Of a stretch of DNA of 53,625 nt, positions 25,021-33,200 are shown one piece after another (position 1 is the first letter of the stretch; each line of letters opens with the position of its first letter). The notes below the pieces were generated by a model, which saw only the letters and a program-made list of their open reading frames with translations, was not told where the DNA came from and did no database searches. The stretch spans positions 58,979 to 112,603 of the forward strand of contig NZ_BQUN01000039.1 in NCBI RefSeq assembly GCF_026008495.1, read 5' to 3'. The DNA is from Streptomyces sp. A012304 (GTDB taxonomy: Bacteria > Actinomycetota > Actinomycetes > Streptomycetales > Streptomycetaceae). Made by a program: the position numbers and the translations under genes.

Positions 25021-25227
25021 TCAGCCCGTGCGCTCCTCGATGAGGCGGGCGTCCAGGGCGCGGACCGCCGCGTCGGCGTGGCGGGCGATCTCCTCGTCGT
25101 CCGGGGCGCCGATGACGGCCATCAGGAACTCCACCACGGAGTGCCGCAGCGCGTCCGTACTGCTGTTCGTCTGCGGGTTCGTGATCTGCTCGCTCGTCGT
25201 CTCGGCGGTGGTCGTGTCGGTGGACAT
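25021..25227 (-). CDS. Small acidic hypothetical protein (68 aa)
   Basis: A GGGAGAT site precedes the ATG at 25227. The product has a Thr/Ser-rich polar N-terminus (residues 1-24, TTTAETTSEQ) and then an amphipathic helical part, DALRHSVVEFLMAVIGAP followed by EEIARHADAAVRALDARL. I recognise no family and see no leader/core pattern typical of a RiPP. It lies 48 nt downstream of the DUF2156 gene on the same strand and is probably co-transcribed, so it may be an accessory subunit of the aminoacyl transferase. Codon use is normal, supporting a real gene. Confidence 0.65.
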   Translation of the reverse strand: MSTDTTTAETTSEQITNPQTNSSTDALRHSVVEFLMAVIGAPDDEEIARHADAAVRALDARLIEERTG

Positions 25228-25275
25228 ACGGATCTCCCTGGGATCGGACGGTCGGACCGGGCGGAAGCCGGGCGG

Positions 25276-26256
25276 TCAGAAGGAGTTGCAGGCGCGGAAG
25301 ATGTGGGCGAAGGACGCCAGCGAGGCCTGTCCCTCGAAGGCCACGTACTCGGGGATCACCAGTTCGGGCCCCCATTTCTCCTTGTAGGCGAGCTGGCTCT
25401 GCGCCGGGTACAGGGCCCCGCCCTCGGCCCACAGGAACTGCATCAGCCAGCTGAAGGCCGGGCTGTGGCCCGGGAGTTCGCGGGCGGGGTCGAGCCCGGT
25501 GAAGGGGGTGAAGCCGAAGTGCAGCCACTCCGTGCCCTCGGCGCGGAAGATGTCGATCGCCGCGGCGTTGACGGCCTCCATCAGCCCGGGGGATCCGTCC
25601 GGCAGCCGGCGGCTCAGGTCGTGCATCCAACCGGCCCGGCTGCCGTAGACCGGGGAGTAGGAGATGTAGGCCACCGGTTCGCCGTCGATGGTGCCGAGGA
25701 AGAGCCGGCGGTGCTCCTGCGCCGGGCCGCCGATCTGGCCGACGAGGAACTCCAGGGGGCGGGCGGTCTCCCCCTTCGACCGCAGCCAGGCCTGGTCGAT
25801 GCGCTCGATCGCGTCGTGCCAGCGCCCCGCCTCCACCTCCTGGACCTGAAGGCCGTTGCGCAGCGCCCGGGAGATCTTGTTGCGCAGCTGCATGAACTTG
25901 GTTCCCCGCAGGCTGAACTCCGGCAGGCGCACCGCCCACGAGGCGCCGATCTGGTTGACGGTGAAGCCGTGCCGTACGTACGCCTCCGCGTCCAGGCGCT
26001 GCAACTGCACGCCCACCACGCCGAGCCCCTGCTCACGGGCGTGGGCGAGGAAGGCGTCCAAAAGGGCGTCGTAGGACTCGTCCGGCGCGAACGGGCCGCC
26101 GAACTGCACCAGATACCGGCCGGCCCGCCGGTACAGGACGATCCCGTCGGTGCCGGGAAGCGTGAAGACCTCCTTGTCGTCGTTCATGGCCAGAAAAGCA
26201 CTGGGGTTTTCCGCCCGGGTCCAGTTCCTGATGGCGTGCAGAAGTGTGTCGGACAT
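25276..26256 (-). CDS. DUF2156 aminoacyl-tRNA-dependent transferase (VlmA-like)
   Basis: This 326-residue protein has the tandem-GNAT DUF2156 fold of lysyl-phosphatidylglycerol synthase C-terminal domains. An N-terminal GNAT half has VLYRRAGRYLVQFGGPFAP and VGVQLQRLDAEAYVRHGF. A C-terminal half has FLGTIDGEPVAYISYSPVYG, LMEAVNAAAIDIFRAEGTEWLHFG-like segments and YKEKWGPE. In valanimycin biosynthesis VlmA, of this general type, transfers serine from seryl-tRNA to an N-alkylhydroxylamine. With a second SerRS gene in this cluster, the same reaction on a longer-chain hydroxylamine is likely. ATG 26256 has no clear ribosome site; an alternative start is at 26319. It is divergent from the main operon. 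Confidence 0.85.
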   Translation of the reverse strand: MSDTLLHAIRNWTRAENPSAFLAMNDDKEVFTLPGTDGIVLYRRAGRYLVQFGGPFAPDESYDALLDAFLAHAREQGLGVVGVQLQRLDAEAYVRHGFTVNQIGASWAVRLPEFSLRGTKFMQLRNKISRALRNGLQVQEVEAGRWHDAIERIDQAWLRSKGETARPLEFLVGQIGGPAQEHRRLFLGTIDGEPVAYISYSPVYGSRAGWMHDLSRRLPDGSPGLMEAVNAAAIDIFRAEGTEWLHFGFTPFTGLDPARELPGHSPAFSWLMQFLWAEGGALYPAQSQLAYKEKWGPELVIPEYVAFEGQASLASFAHIFRACNSF

Positions 26257-26319
26257 GAGGAAAGTACAGCAGACACCAATTCGCCGCCGAAAGAGGTTCG
26301 GGTGCTGAGGTCGGCGCAT

Positions 26320-26357
26320 GTCAGATGAGGGTCAGTCGCGCGTCAGGTCCGTATCAG
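26320..26357 (+). promoter_or_regulatory. SARP-type box of the main azoxy operon (four repeats)
   Basis: GTCAG at 26320, 26331 and 26342 and ATCAG at 26353 form four direct repeats at exact 11-bp phase, the longest array in the window. The last repeat ends 80 nt before the start of the aldehyde-dehydrogenase-type gene. Confidence 0.78.
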
Positions 26358-26437
26358 AGAACACTGGAACACTCTTTTCCCGAACAGACTGAAACAGGCT
26401 GCACAGGAAATTGGACGGCAATACGGAGGCGCAATCT

Positions 26438-28048
26438 ATGGGGCGGCCGATGCATACGTCAGAAATCCGCAGCTACCAGCTCTTCATTGGCGGCGAGGAT
26501 GTTCCGAGCGACCACTGGGTGTACACGGTCAGCTCACGGTCTCTGTTGGAGGACGTCTTCACGAGCGTCAGCCTGAAACGCGAACTGGAACGCGATCCGG
26601 AGTCGGCGGCCGCGACCCATCCGTATGTGGCGGGCCGGTGCGCGGTCGCGAGCGACTCGGCGATCGACCGGGCCACCGCGGCCGCCGCGGCCGCGGCCCC
26701 CCGCTGGGCGGCGGTGCCGCTCGACGAGCGGATGCGGCTCGGCACCCTCTTCCGCGAGGAACTCCTGCGCAAGCAGGACGAGTTCATCGAGATGCTGATG
26801 GTGGAGGGCCACCCGGTCAAGCTCGCACGATGGGAGCTGAGCTGCCTGCTCCAGGTCTACAGCGAGGAGAGCCTCGGCTGGTACCGGCAGCAGATGCACA
26901 CCGAGTTCGAACAGGGCTCGCGGCGGCTGATCGTACGGCGGCAGCCCGACGGCGTGGTCGCCTTCAACCCGCCGCAGAACGCGCCCGCCCCCAGCGCCGC
27001 CCTGGCCGTGCTGGCGGTCATGGCGGGCAACGCGGTGGTGGTGCGCGCGCCGCGCAGCATCGCGCTGAGCACCATGTGGCTGATGCGTGACGTGGTGGCC
27101 CCGCTGCTCGACCGGGTCGGCGCGCCGCCCGGGGTGCTCAACGCCATCTGCGGCAACCCGCGCCAGACGCTGGACCGCTGGCTGGAGGACCCGCTGATCG
27201 ACGACATCTTCTACATCGGCGGCAGCCAGGAGGGCCTGCGCTTCCAGGAGCAGTGCGTGGCGCGCGGCAAGAAGCCGATCCTGGAGCTGGCCGGCAACGA
27301 CGGCATCGTGGTGTGGCGGGACGCCGACCCGGCGCGGGCCGCCGAGGCGATCGCCGAGGCGTTCTACGGCTCCGGCCAGATCTGCATGGTGCCCAACTAC
27401 GTGCTGGTCCACCCGGCCGTCGCGGACCGGCTGGTCGAGGAGGTCGGCCGGCGGGCGGCGGCGATCCGGCCCGGCTATCCGGAGGACCCGGAGGTGCTGC
27501 TGTCGCCCGTGCGGCGCAGCGAACGCTTCTTCGCGCTGCTCCAGCAGGCCCTGGACCGGGGTGCCCGGCTGGTGACCGGCGGCAGCCGGGCCGAGGTGGA
27601 CGGCACCCCGTCCGACACGGGGGTCTTCCTCCAGCCGACGGTGCTGCGGGTGGACGGGCTGACCGAGGCCCGCAAGTACGACGTCGTCCGGGAGGAGACC
27701 TTCTTCCCGCTGCTGCCCGTCGTCGTGCCGGAGCCCGGCTCGGACGACGAACTGCTGGAGCGGTTCATCGAGTTCGTCAACTCCAACGACTACGGCCTGC
27801 GCAACTCGCTGTGGGCCGAGGACCCCGAGGTCGTCGACGCCTTCGTGCGGCGGGTCGGCAACGGCGGTCTGCTGAAGGTCAACGACTCGCACATCGGCTT
27901 CCTGCCCTACCTGCCCAGCCACGGCGGCACCGGACTGACCGGCGGTGCCTTCGGCGAGGCCAACTACCCGATGCTCAAGACCTCGCACCTCCAGGGGGTC
28001 AGCATCGCGCGGGACGTCAGCCCGCACGAGGCCGTCTTCGGCTCCTGA
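26438..28048 (+). CDS. Aldehyde dehydrogenase-superfamily protein (likely acyl-thioester reductase)
   Basis: This 536-residue ALDH-fold protein has the catalytic Cys at residue 316 (GSGQICMVPNY) and the Glu/Asn region at ELAGND (Glu283). A cofactor-binding VVVRAPRSIALS strand and C-terminal NSLWAEDPEVVDAF are present. ATG 26438 has GGAGG 8 nt upstream; a TTG at 26411 would extend the N-terminus. The first 50 residues (GGEDVPSDHWVYTVSSRS) are unlike standard ALDHs. As first gene of an operon followed by an aminotransferase, it most likely reduces an acyl-ACP or acyl-CoA to a fatty aldehyde for amination; oxidation of an aldehyde is the alternative. Confidence 0.85.
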   Translation: MGRPMHTSEIRSYQLFIGGEDVPSDHWVYTVSSRSLLEDVFTSVSLKRELERDPESAAATHPYVAGRCAVASDSAIDRATAAAAAAAPRWAAVPLDERMRLGTLFREELLRKQDEFIEMLMVEGHPVKLARWELSCLLQVYSEESLGWYRQQMHTEFEQGSRRLIVRRQPDGVVAFNPPQNAPAPSAALAVLAVMAGNAVVVRAPRSIALSTMWLMRDVVAPLLDRVGAPPGVLNAICGNPRQTLDRWLEDPLIDDIFYIGGSQEGLRFQEQCVARGKKPILELAGNDGIVVWRDADPARAAEAIAEAFYGSGQICMVPNYVLVHPAVADRLVEEVGRRAAAIRPGYPEDPEVLLSPVRRSERFFALLQQALDRGARLVTGGSRAEVDGTPSDTGVFLQPTVLRVDGLTEARKYDVVREETFFPLLPVVVPEPGSDDELLERFIEFVNSNDYGLRNSLWAEDPEVVDAFVRRVGNGGLLKVNDSHIGFLPYLPSHGGTGLTGGAFGEANYPMLKTSHLQGVSIARDVSPHEAVFGS

Positions 28049-28076
28049 CCCACCCACCCTTGTAGGAGAGCTCCCC

Positions 28077-29216
28077 ATGCGATCCCTCATGTCCGCCCGA
28101 GCGGTGTGCGAACGCCACCACCCGGGCCTGCTCACGGCCCTGGAGAACCTCCCCTTCGCCGAGCGCGAGGCGCCCGGCTCCCCGGTGACCGCCCTGTTCC
28201 GCGACCACGGCGGAGCGGGCCTGCTGGTGCCCGAGGAGTACGGCGGCGACGGCGCCGACATCCTGGAGGCGATCCGGGTGCAGCGGGCCCTGGGCTCGGT
28301 CTCGCCGTCCCTGGCCGCCGCCGCCGCGATGCACCACTTCACCGTCGCCATGCTGTACGAGCTGGCCGGCGGCGACGGGCGGCTGACGCCGGCCCAGACG
28401 AAACTGCTGCACCAGATCGCGCCGGAGCGGCTGCTGCTCGCGTCCGGCTGGGCCGAGGGCCGTACCCAGCAGAACATCCTCATCCCGTCGGTGACGGCCA
28501 CGCCCACCGAGGGCGGCTTCCTGCTCAACGGGTCCAAGAAGCCGTGCAGCCTGGCCCGTTCCATGGACCTGCTGACCGCGAGCATCGCGGTGCCGGGCGC
28601 CGACGGCACGCCGGAGCTCGCGCTCGCCCTGCTGCCCGCCGACTCGCCCGGCCTCTCCGTGCACCCCTTCTGGGGCAACGAGGTGCTGGCCGCCTCGGAG
28701 AGCGACGAGGTGCGGCTGGCCGACGTCCTGGTACCGGAGGAGCTGGTGGTGCGGACCGTGCCGGAGGCGCCGCACCTGCTGGACGATCTCCAGACCACCG
28801 GCTTCATCTGGTTCGAGCTGCTGATCTGCGCCGGGTACGCGGGCGCCGCCACCGCGCTGGCCGCCACGGTGCTGGAGCGGGAGCGCGGCGGCGCGCAGGA
28901 CCGGGCGGCGCTCGCGGTCCGCGTGGAGTCGGCGTTCGCGCTGCTGGAGGGCGCCGCCCGGGCCGTCCGGGACGGGCTGGCGGGCGAGGCGGCGGTGGCG
29001 GAGGTGCTGGTCGCCCGGTACGCCGCCCAGGAGGCCCTGGTGCGGGCCGCCGACCAGGCGCTGGAGCTGCTGGGCGGCATCGACTTCGTCCGGGGCGGCG
29101 ACCACACCCGGCTCGCCGACTCGGTGCGGCCCCTCGCCTTCCACCCGCCCGGCCGGGCGTCCGCCGCCGAACCGCTGCTCCAGTGGTTCGCGGGCGGATC
29201 CCTGGAGCTGTCATGA
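28077..29216 (+). CDS. Acyl-CoA dehydrogenase-fold flavin monooxygenase (VlmH-like N-hydroxylase)
   Basis: This 379-residue protein of the acyl-CoA dehydrogenase superfamily has LLVPEEYGGDGADILEAI at about 45-60, a LLASGWAEG flavin-side strand, KKPCSLARSMDLL and the C-terminal helical bundle ending LRxLAFHPPGRAS-like. The oxidative acyl-CoA dehydrogenase glutamate is not evident, which fits group D monooxygenases. VlmH, the isobutylamine N-hydroxylase of valanimycin, has this fold and works with flavin reductase VlmR; a reductase lies four genes downstream. It probably hydroxylates the long-chain amine. AGGAGAG precedes the ATG, and the stop overlaps the 15-codon ORF. Confidence 0.82.
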   Translation: MRSLMSARAVCERHHPGLLTALENLPFAEREAPGSPVTALFRDHGGAGLLVPEEYGGDGADILEAIRVQRALGSVSPSLAAAAAMHHFTVAMLYELAGGDGRLTPAQTKLLHQIAPERLLLASGWAEGRTQQNILIPSVTATPTEGGFLLNGSKKPCSLARSMDLLTASIAVPGADGTPELALALLPADSPGLSVHPFWGNEVLAASESDEVRLADVLVPEELVVRTVPEAPHLLDDLQTTGFIWFELLICAGYAGAATALAATVLERERGGAQDRAALAVRVESAFALLEGAARAVRDGLAGEAAVAEVLVARYAAQEALVRAADQALELLGGIDFVRGGDHTRLADSVRPLAFHPPGRASAAEPLLQWFAGGSLELS

Positions 29217-29260
29217 CCGTGCACGTCGTCCGTCTCCGCTTTCCGGGAGTCACTCCATGA
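29213..29260 (+). CDS. 15-codon linker ORF coupling two genes
   Basis: The ORF encodes MTVHVVRLRFPGVTP. Its ATG overlaps the stop of the N-hydroxylase gene (ATGA) and its own TGA overlaps the ATG of the aminotransferase (ATGA). A GGGAGT site for the aminotransferase lies inside it. The double overlap would let ribosomes pass from one gene to the next, so it may be a translational-coupling leader rather than a functional peptide. It is too short to judge by codon use. Confidence 0.4.
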   Translation: MTVHVVRLRFPGVTP

Positions 29261-30549
29261 CCACCACCGCACAACCCCCCACCACCCTGGGCACCGTCGG
29301 CGAGGACGAGGTCCTCGGCCTGTACCGGGCCCACCTGAGCAAGGGCCGGGCCACCGTCGCCGAGCTGTTCGGCAGCCACATGGAGACCGAGTCGTCCGGC
29401 GCCTGGCTCACCACCAGCGACGGCGAGCGTTTCCTCAACGCGGGCGGCTACGGCGTCTTCATCATGGGCGCCCGGCACCCGATGGTCGTGGAGGCGGTCG
29501 AACGGCAGCTGCACCGGCACCCGGTGGCGACCCGCATCCTGCTGGAGCCGACCGTGGCGCAGGCCGCCGAGGCGCTGGTCTCGGTGATGCCGGCCGGCCT
29601 GGACCGCGTCCACTTCGCGCTGTCCGGCACCGAGGCCGTCGAGGCCGGGCTCAAGCTGGCCCGCGCGAGCGGCCGGCGCCGCACGGTCGCGATGCTCGGC
29701 GGCTACCACGGCAAGACCATGGGCGCGCTGTCGGCGACCGCGAAGAAGGTCTACCAGGACCCCTTCCGCCCGCTGCTGCCCGACTTCACCCACATCCCCT
29801 ACGGCGACGCCGACGCCCTGCGCGAGCAACTGGCCGCCCATCCGGGCGAGGTCTGCGTGATCCTGGAGCCGGTGCAGGGCGAGGGCGGGGTGATCATCCC
29901 GCCGAAGGGCTACCTGAAGCAGGTCGAGGAACTGGTCCGCGAGTACGACGGCTTCCTGGTCCTCGACGAGGTGCAGTCCGGCTTCGGGCGGCTCGGCGAG
30001 TGGTGGGGCGCGGACATCGAGGGCATCGTCCCCGACGTCCTGCTGGCCGGCAAGGCGCTCGGCGGCGGGGTCGCCCCGGTGTCCGCGGTCGTCGCCACCC
30101 GCAAGGCGTTCCGGCCGTTCGACAAGGACCCCTACGTCCACACCGGCACCTTCTCCGGTCAGCCGCTGCTGATGGCCGCCGTCCAGGGGGCGATCCGGGC
30201 GGTGCAGGAGGAACGGCTGGTCACCCGGTCCATGGAGCTGGGCGCCCGGCTGCTGCCGCGGATCACCGAGATCGCCCGCCGCAACCTGCCCGACCTGCTG
30301 GTGGACGTACGCGGGCGGGGCCTGCTGATCGGTGTCGAGCTGGTCGAGGCGGGGCTGGCCGGAGAGCTGCTGATCGAGCTGTTCAACCACGGGGTCGTGG
30401 CCAACCACTCGATGAACGGCAGCTCGGTGGTGCGCTTCACACCGCCCGCGATCATGACCGACACCGATGTGGACCACCTGCTCGACTCCTTCGACAAGGC
30501 GACCCGCGACCTGGTCAGCGGCTCCGCCACGATGCCGGAAAGGCGGTAG
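29257..30549 (+). CDS. Class III PLP-dependent aminotransferase
   Basis: This 430-residue fold type I, class III (omega) aminotransferase has FALSGTEAVEAGLKLAR, GGYHGKTMGALS, the PLP Asp in FLVLDEVQSGFGR (Asp237), the Schiff-base Lys266 in AGKALGGG and HTGTFSGQP. Members transfer amino groups to aldehydes or ketones. Placed after the ALDH-type reductase and before the N-oxidation genes, it should convert the chain aldehyde to a primary amine. Here it would replace the decarboxylase (VlmD) that makes the amine in valanimycin biosynthesis. Confidence 0.93.
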   Translation: MTTTAQPPTTLGTVGEDEVLGLYRAHLSKGRATVAELFGSHMETESSGAWLTTSDGERFLNAGGYGVFIMGARHPMVVEAVERQLHRHPVATRILLEPTVAQAAEALVSVMPAGLDRVHFALSGTEAVEAGLKLARASGRRRTVAMLGGYHGKTMGALSATAKKVYQDPFRPLLPDFTHIPYGDADALREQLAAHPGEVCVILEPVQGEGGVIIPPKGYLKQVEELVREYDGFLVLDEVQSGFGRLGEWWGADIEGIVPDVLLAGKALGGGVAPVSAVVATRKAFRPFDKDPYVHTGTFSGQPLLMAAVQGAIRAVQEERLVTRSMELGARLLPRITEIARRNLPDLLVDVRGRGLLIGVELVEAGLAGELLIELFNHGVVANHSMNGSSVVRFTPPAIMTDTDVDHLLDSFDKATRDLVSGSATMPERR

Positions 30550-30555
30550 CGAACC

Positions 30556-31050
30556 GTGCGAGAGGTAACCCTTGAGGCGCTGGTGCGCGCGGAACGGGCC
30601 GAGGACGTCTTCCACGCCGTACGGCGCTGGGAGCGCTACCCCGAACTGGCGCCGCACGTGGAGGCCACGACGGTGCACGCCACCCACCCCGACCCGGACT
30701 GCTCCTCCAGCTGGGAGCTGCACTTCCGCAGCGGCCTGCTGCGCTGGACCGAGCGGGACGTCTTCCTCCCCGACACCCTGGAGATCCGGTTCGAGCAGAC
30801 CGACGGGGACTTCGACTCCTTCCACGGCACCTGGCACATCGCCCAGGACGGCCCGGACGTGACCGTGCGCTTCAGCGCGGTGTTCGACTTCGGCATCCCC
30901 AGCCTGGAGGGCATCCTCGACCCGATCGCCGAGCGGGTCATCAGGGAGACCGTCGCCTGGGCCGTCACCGGCCTGTTCCCCCGTACCGAGGTGCTGGGCG
31001 AGGACCCCGGCCTCGGCAGCCCGTCCACCTCAGTACCCGCCACCGCGTGA
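30556..31050 (+). CDS. SRPBCC / START-like (coenzyme Q-binding type) protein
   Basis: This 164-residue single-domain helix-grip protein has EDVFHAVRRWERYPELAPHVEATTV at the N-terminus, typical of polyketide-cyclase/COQ10-like members, antiparallel strands (SSWELHFRSGLLRWTERD) and a long C-terminal helix. It starts with GTG 7 nt after the aminotransferase stop. SRPBCC proteins bind hydrophobic ligands and sometimes cyclise polyketides. In this operon, before the membrane protein, it may carry or present the lipophilic intermediate; no catalytic residue can be named. Confidence 0.83.
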   Translation: MREVTLEALVRAERAEDVFHAVRRWERYPELAPHVEATTVHATHPDPDCSSSWELHFRSGLLRWTERDVFLPDTLEIRFEQTDGDFDSFHGTWHIAQDGPDVTVRFSAVFDFGIPSLEGILDPIAERVIRETVAWAVTGLFPRTEVLGEDPGLGSPSTSVPATA

Positions 31051-31090
31051 CGCGCCCCGTCGGCCGGACGGGCTCTCAGCAGGAGACACC

Positions 31091-31609
31091 ATGGACCAAG
31101 CGAATCCCTTCGAAACGCCCCGGACCTTCGCCCTGCACCGCGCCGAGTACCTGGTCGGTTTCGCGGTGTCCACCGGGCTGATCCTCGCCAACCTCGGGGA
31201 GATCCGGTGGCTGCCCTTCATCGGGCTGTTCCTCTACATCGACCTCATCGGCTACATCCCGGGCGCCCTCGCGTTCAAGCGCGCCAAGGGACGCCCGATC
31301 CCCAAGGCGTACTACGTCCTCTACAACGTGATGCACAGTCTGATCACGCAGGGCGCGGTGGTGGCCCTGTGGTGCTGGCTGGTCGGGCCGGAGTGGGCGC
31401 TGCTGGCGATCCCGTTCCATCTGTTCGGCGACCGGGGGCTGTTCGGCAACTTCATGAAGTCGTTCGCGCTGCCCTTCGAGCCGGTGCGGCAGCGGGGTTA
31501 CCTGCGGCTGCTGGACGACCTGGGGCTCCCTCACCCCAAGCCGGCGGGCCACGCCGACGGTCCCGTTCCGGTGGGGCATCTGCCGGCGACGCACCGGGCC
31601 GTCCGGTGA
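31091..31609 (+). CDS. Small integral membrane protein (VlmO-like)
   Basis: This 172-residue protein has about four hydrophobic helices: YLVGFAVSTGLILANL, WLPFIGLFLYIDLIGYIPG, LITQGAVVALWCWLVG and WALLAIPFHLF. Polar residues (His, Asp, Arg, Glu) lie at helix ends, and it has a proline-rich C-tail. AGGAGA precedes the ATG, and the stop overlaps the flavin-reductase GTG. Its position between N-hydroxylation genes and a diiron gene matches the VlmO/VlmB pair of valanimycin, where, as I recall, VlmO takes part in forming the N-N bond. The assignment rests on context and topology, not on a motif. Confidence 0.72.
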   Translation: MDQANPFETPRTFALHRAEYLVGFAVSTGLILANLGEIRWLPFIGLFLYIDLIGYIPGALAFKRAKGRPIPKAYYVLYNVMHSLITQGAVVALWCWLVGPEWALLAIPFHLFGDRGLFGNFMKSFALPFEPVRQRGYLRLLDDLGLPHPKPAGHADGPVPVGHLPATHRAVR

Positions 31610-32205
31610 GCGCCCCGGCCGCGGCGGAGGCACGGCACGCCGCGGTGGGCCGGCTCGCCGCGCCCGTCACCGTCCTGACGGTGTGCCATGCCGGACAGGT
31701 GCACGGGACGACCGTGTCCGCCCTCACCCAGCTGTCGCGCACCCCGGCGCTGATGGCGGCCGGCCTGAAGGAGGGCTCGCACCTGGCCCATCTCGCGCTC
31801 GCCGAGGGCCGGTTCGCCGTGAATGTGCTCAGCGGCGGGCAGTCCGCGCTGGCCAGGCGGTTCGCCGACCCGTCCCGCCCGCCGGGCGCCGCCCAGTTCG
31901 ACGGGCTCGCCCGGCGCCGCGACCCGTACTCCGGCGCGCCGCTGCTGGAGGGGGCGCTGGCGCACTACGCCTGCCGGGTCCGCGGCAGCTTCGTCGTCGG
32001 TGACCACGAGGTGCTGCTCGGGCTGGTGGTCCGCGCCGACGGCGGCCCGCCGGGCGTGCCGCTGCTGAGCTACGACGGCGAGCTGTGCGCGGGCGCGCCG
32101 GGCCCCGCGACCGACCTGGCGCGGACGCCGTACCCCACGGCTTTTCCCGTGGTTCCCGTGTTTCCCGCGATCCGTTCCCTGGAGAAGGAGAAGGCAGCAC
32201 TGTGA
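31606..32205 (+). CDS. Flavin reductase domain protein (VlmR-like)
   Basis: This 199-residue flavin-reductase-like split-barrel protein has LAAPVTVLTVCHAGQVHGTTVSALTQLSRTPALMAAG at about 15-50 (shown in parts: APVTVLT, TVSALTQLS), then FAVNVLSGGQSALARRFAD and VVGDHEVLLGLV. It should supply reduced FAD/FMN to the N-hydroxylase at 28077, as VlmR does for VlmH. It is distinct from the other reductase at 3768, so each flavin oxygenase in the cluster appears to have its own partner. GTGA overlaps on both sides show tight coupling with the membrane and diiron proteins. Confidence 0.82.
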   Translation: MSAPAAAEARHAAVGRLAAPVTVLTVCHAGQVHGTTVSALTQLSRTPALMAAGLKEGSHLAHLALAEGRFAVNVLSGGQSALARRFADPSRPPGAAQFDGLARRRDPYSGAPLLEGALAHYACRVRGSFVVGDHEVLLGLVVRADGGPPGVPLLSYDGELCAGAPGPATDLARTPYPTAFPVVPVFPAIRSLEKEKAAL

Positions 32206-33200
32206 GCATCGACGAACGCGACCGGCCCGTCGCCCCGGAGGCCGACTGGGACGCCGCTCCCGGACTCCTCGACGGTGCCATGCAGCTCACCCTCGGGCCC
32301 GCCGACTGCGATCTCGCCTACTGGATCACCTCGGTCGCCCAGGGCACCCTGCGCGACCGCGGGGTGACCGGCCACCACGTGGACGCGAAGGTCCCGGACT
32401 TCCTCAAGGAGCCCGGCCCGCTGCGCGAGGCGCTGATCCTGGAGTTCGGCTTCCGCGGTGTGTCCGAGGAGATCGCCACCCGGCTGCTCGCCCCGTACGT
32501 CGAACACGCGCCGGGCATCCCGGAGATGGAGTTCTACGCGACGCAGCTGCTCGACGAGGCCCGGCACGCCCGGGTGTTCCGCAACCACCTGGTGGAGCTG
32601 GGCATGCCGGCCGACACCCTGCTGCGGGACCTGACGGAGATGTCCGCCGACTACCGGCGCCGGGTGCTCCAGCCGGTCGAGGACTTCACCCTGGAGATCG
32701 TGCGGGACCGCAAGGACTTCGCCGGCGGGGTGGCCGTCTTCGCCATCGTCATCGAGGGCGTCCTCGCGCCCGCCGCCGAGCTGAGCGAACGCAAGTGGAC
32801 CCCGCTGTCCCCGGCGACCGGGGAGATCTCCCGGGGCACCGCGATCGACGAGATCCGGCACCTGACCGTGGCGAGCACGATCCTGAAGGACCATCTCGCC
32901 GCGCACCCCGAGTCCCGGGACCGGATCGTGGAGATCATCCAGGCCGGGGTGAAGATGTGGGACGAGGTGCCCGACCGGGAGTTCGTGATCCACCGCGAGA
33001 AGCTGTTCCAGGAGGGCATGGCGGCGCACGCGGACCTGATCGGCGACTACGAGATCTGGCCGGGCGTGCGCATGCTGGACACCACCCCGGACCAGCGCTA
33101 CGACATGGCGGACCGCTGGACCGAGGAGATGGCCGAGGTCCGCATGGCGTACATGGGCCTGCCGCCGGAACTGCTGGGCGGCGGGGGGTCCGCCGCATGA
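32202..33200 (+). CDS. Non-haem diiron oxygenase (VlmB/AurF-type)
   Basis: This 332-residue four-helix-bundle protein has two clear E-x-x-H iron motifs, LLDEARHARVFRNH (about 125) and AIDEIRHLTVAS (about 222). Single glutamates in LILEFGFRGVSEE and IVIEGVLAP supply the remaining ligands. The arrangement matches AurF/CmlI-type and ribonucleotide-reductase-like oxygenases that oxidise nitrogen. In valanimycin biosynthesis the diiron protein VlmB completes the azoxy group, which I take as its role here. The GTG start overlaps the reductase stop, and its own stop overlaps the KASIII start. Confidence 0.87.
   Translation: MSIDERDRPVAPEADWDAAPGLLDGAMQLTLGPADCDLAYWITSVAQGTLRDRGVTGHHVDAKVPDFLKEPGPLREALILEFGFRGVSEEIATRLLAPYVEHAPGIPEMEFYATQLLDEARHARVFRNHLVELGMPADTLLRDLTEMSADYRRRVLQPVEDFTLEIVRDRKDFAGGVAVFAIVIEGVLAPAAELSERKWTPLSPATGEISRGTAIDEIRHLTVASTILKDHLAAHPESRDRIVEIIQAGVKMWDEVPDREFVIHREKLFQEGMAAHADLIGDYEIWPGVRMLDTTPDQRYDMADRWTEEMAEVRMAYMGLPPELLGGGGSAA

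Noticed and set aside
25021..25227. RiPP precursor peptide
   Set aside because: No leader/core division, no maturation enzyme nearby, and the predicted helical C-terminal body argues for a folded small protein.
26257..26319. SARP-type repeat driving the DUF2156 gene on the minus strand
   Set aside because: Only a single CTGAG on the plus strand was seen, with no phased partner, so its promoter remains unassigned.
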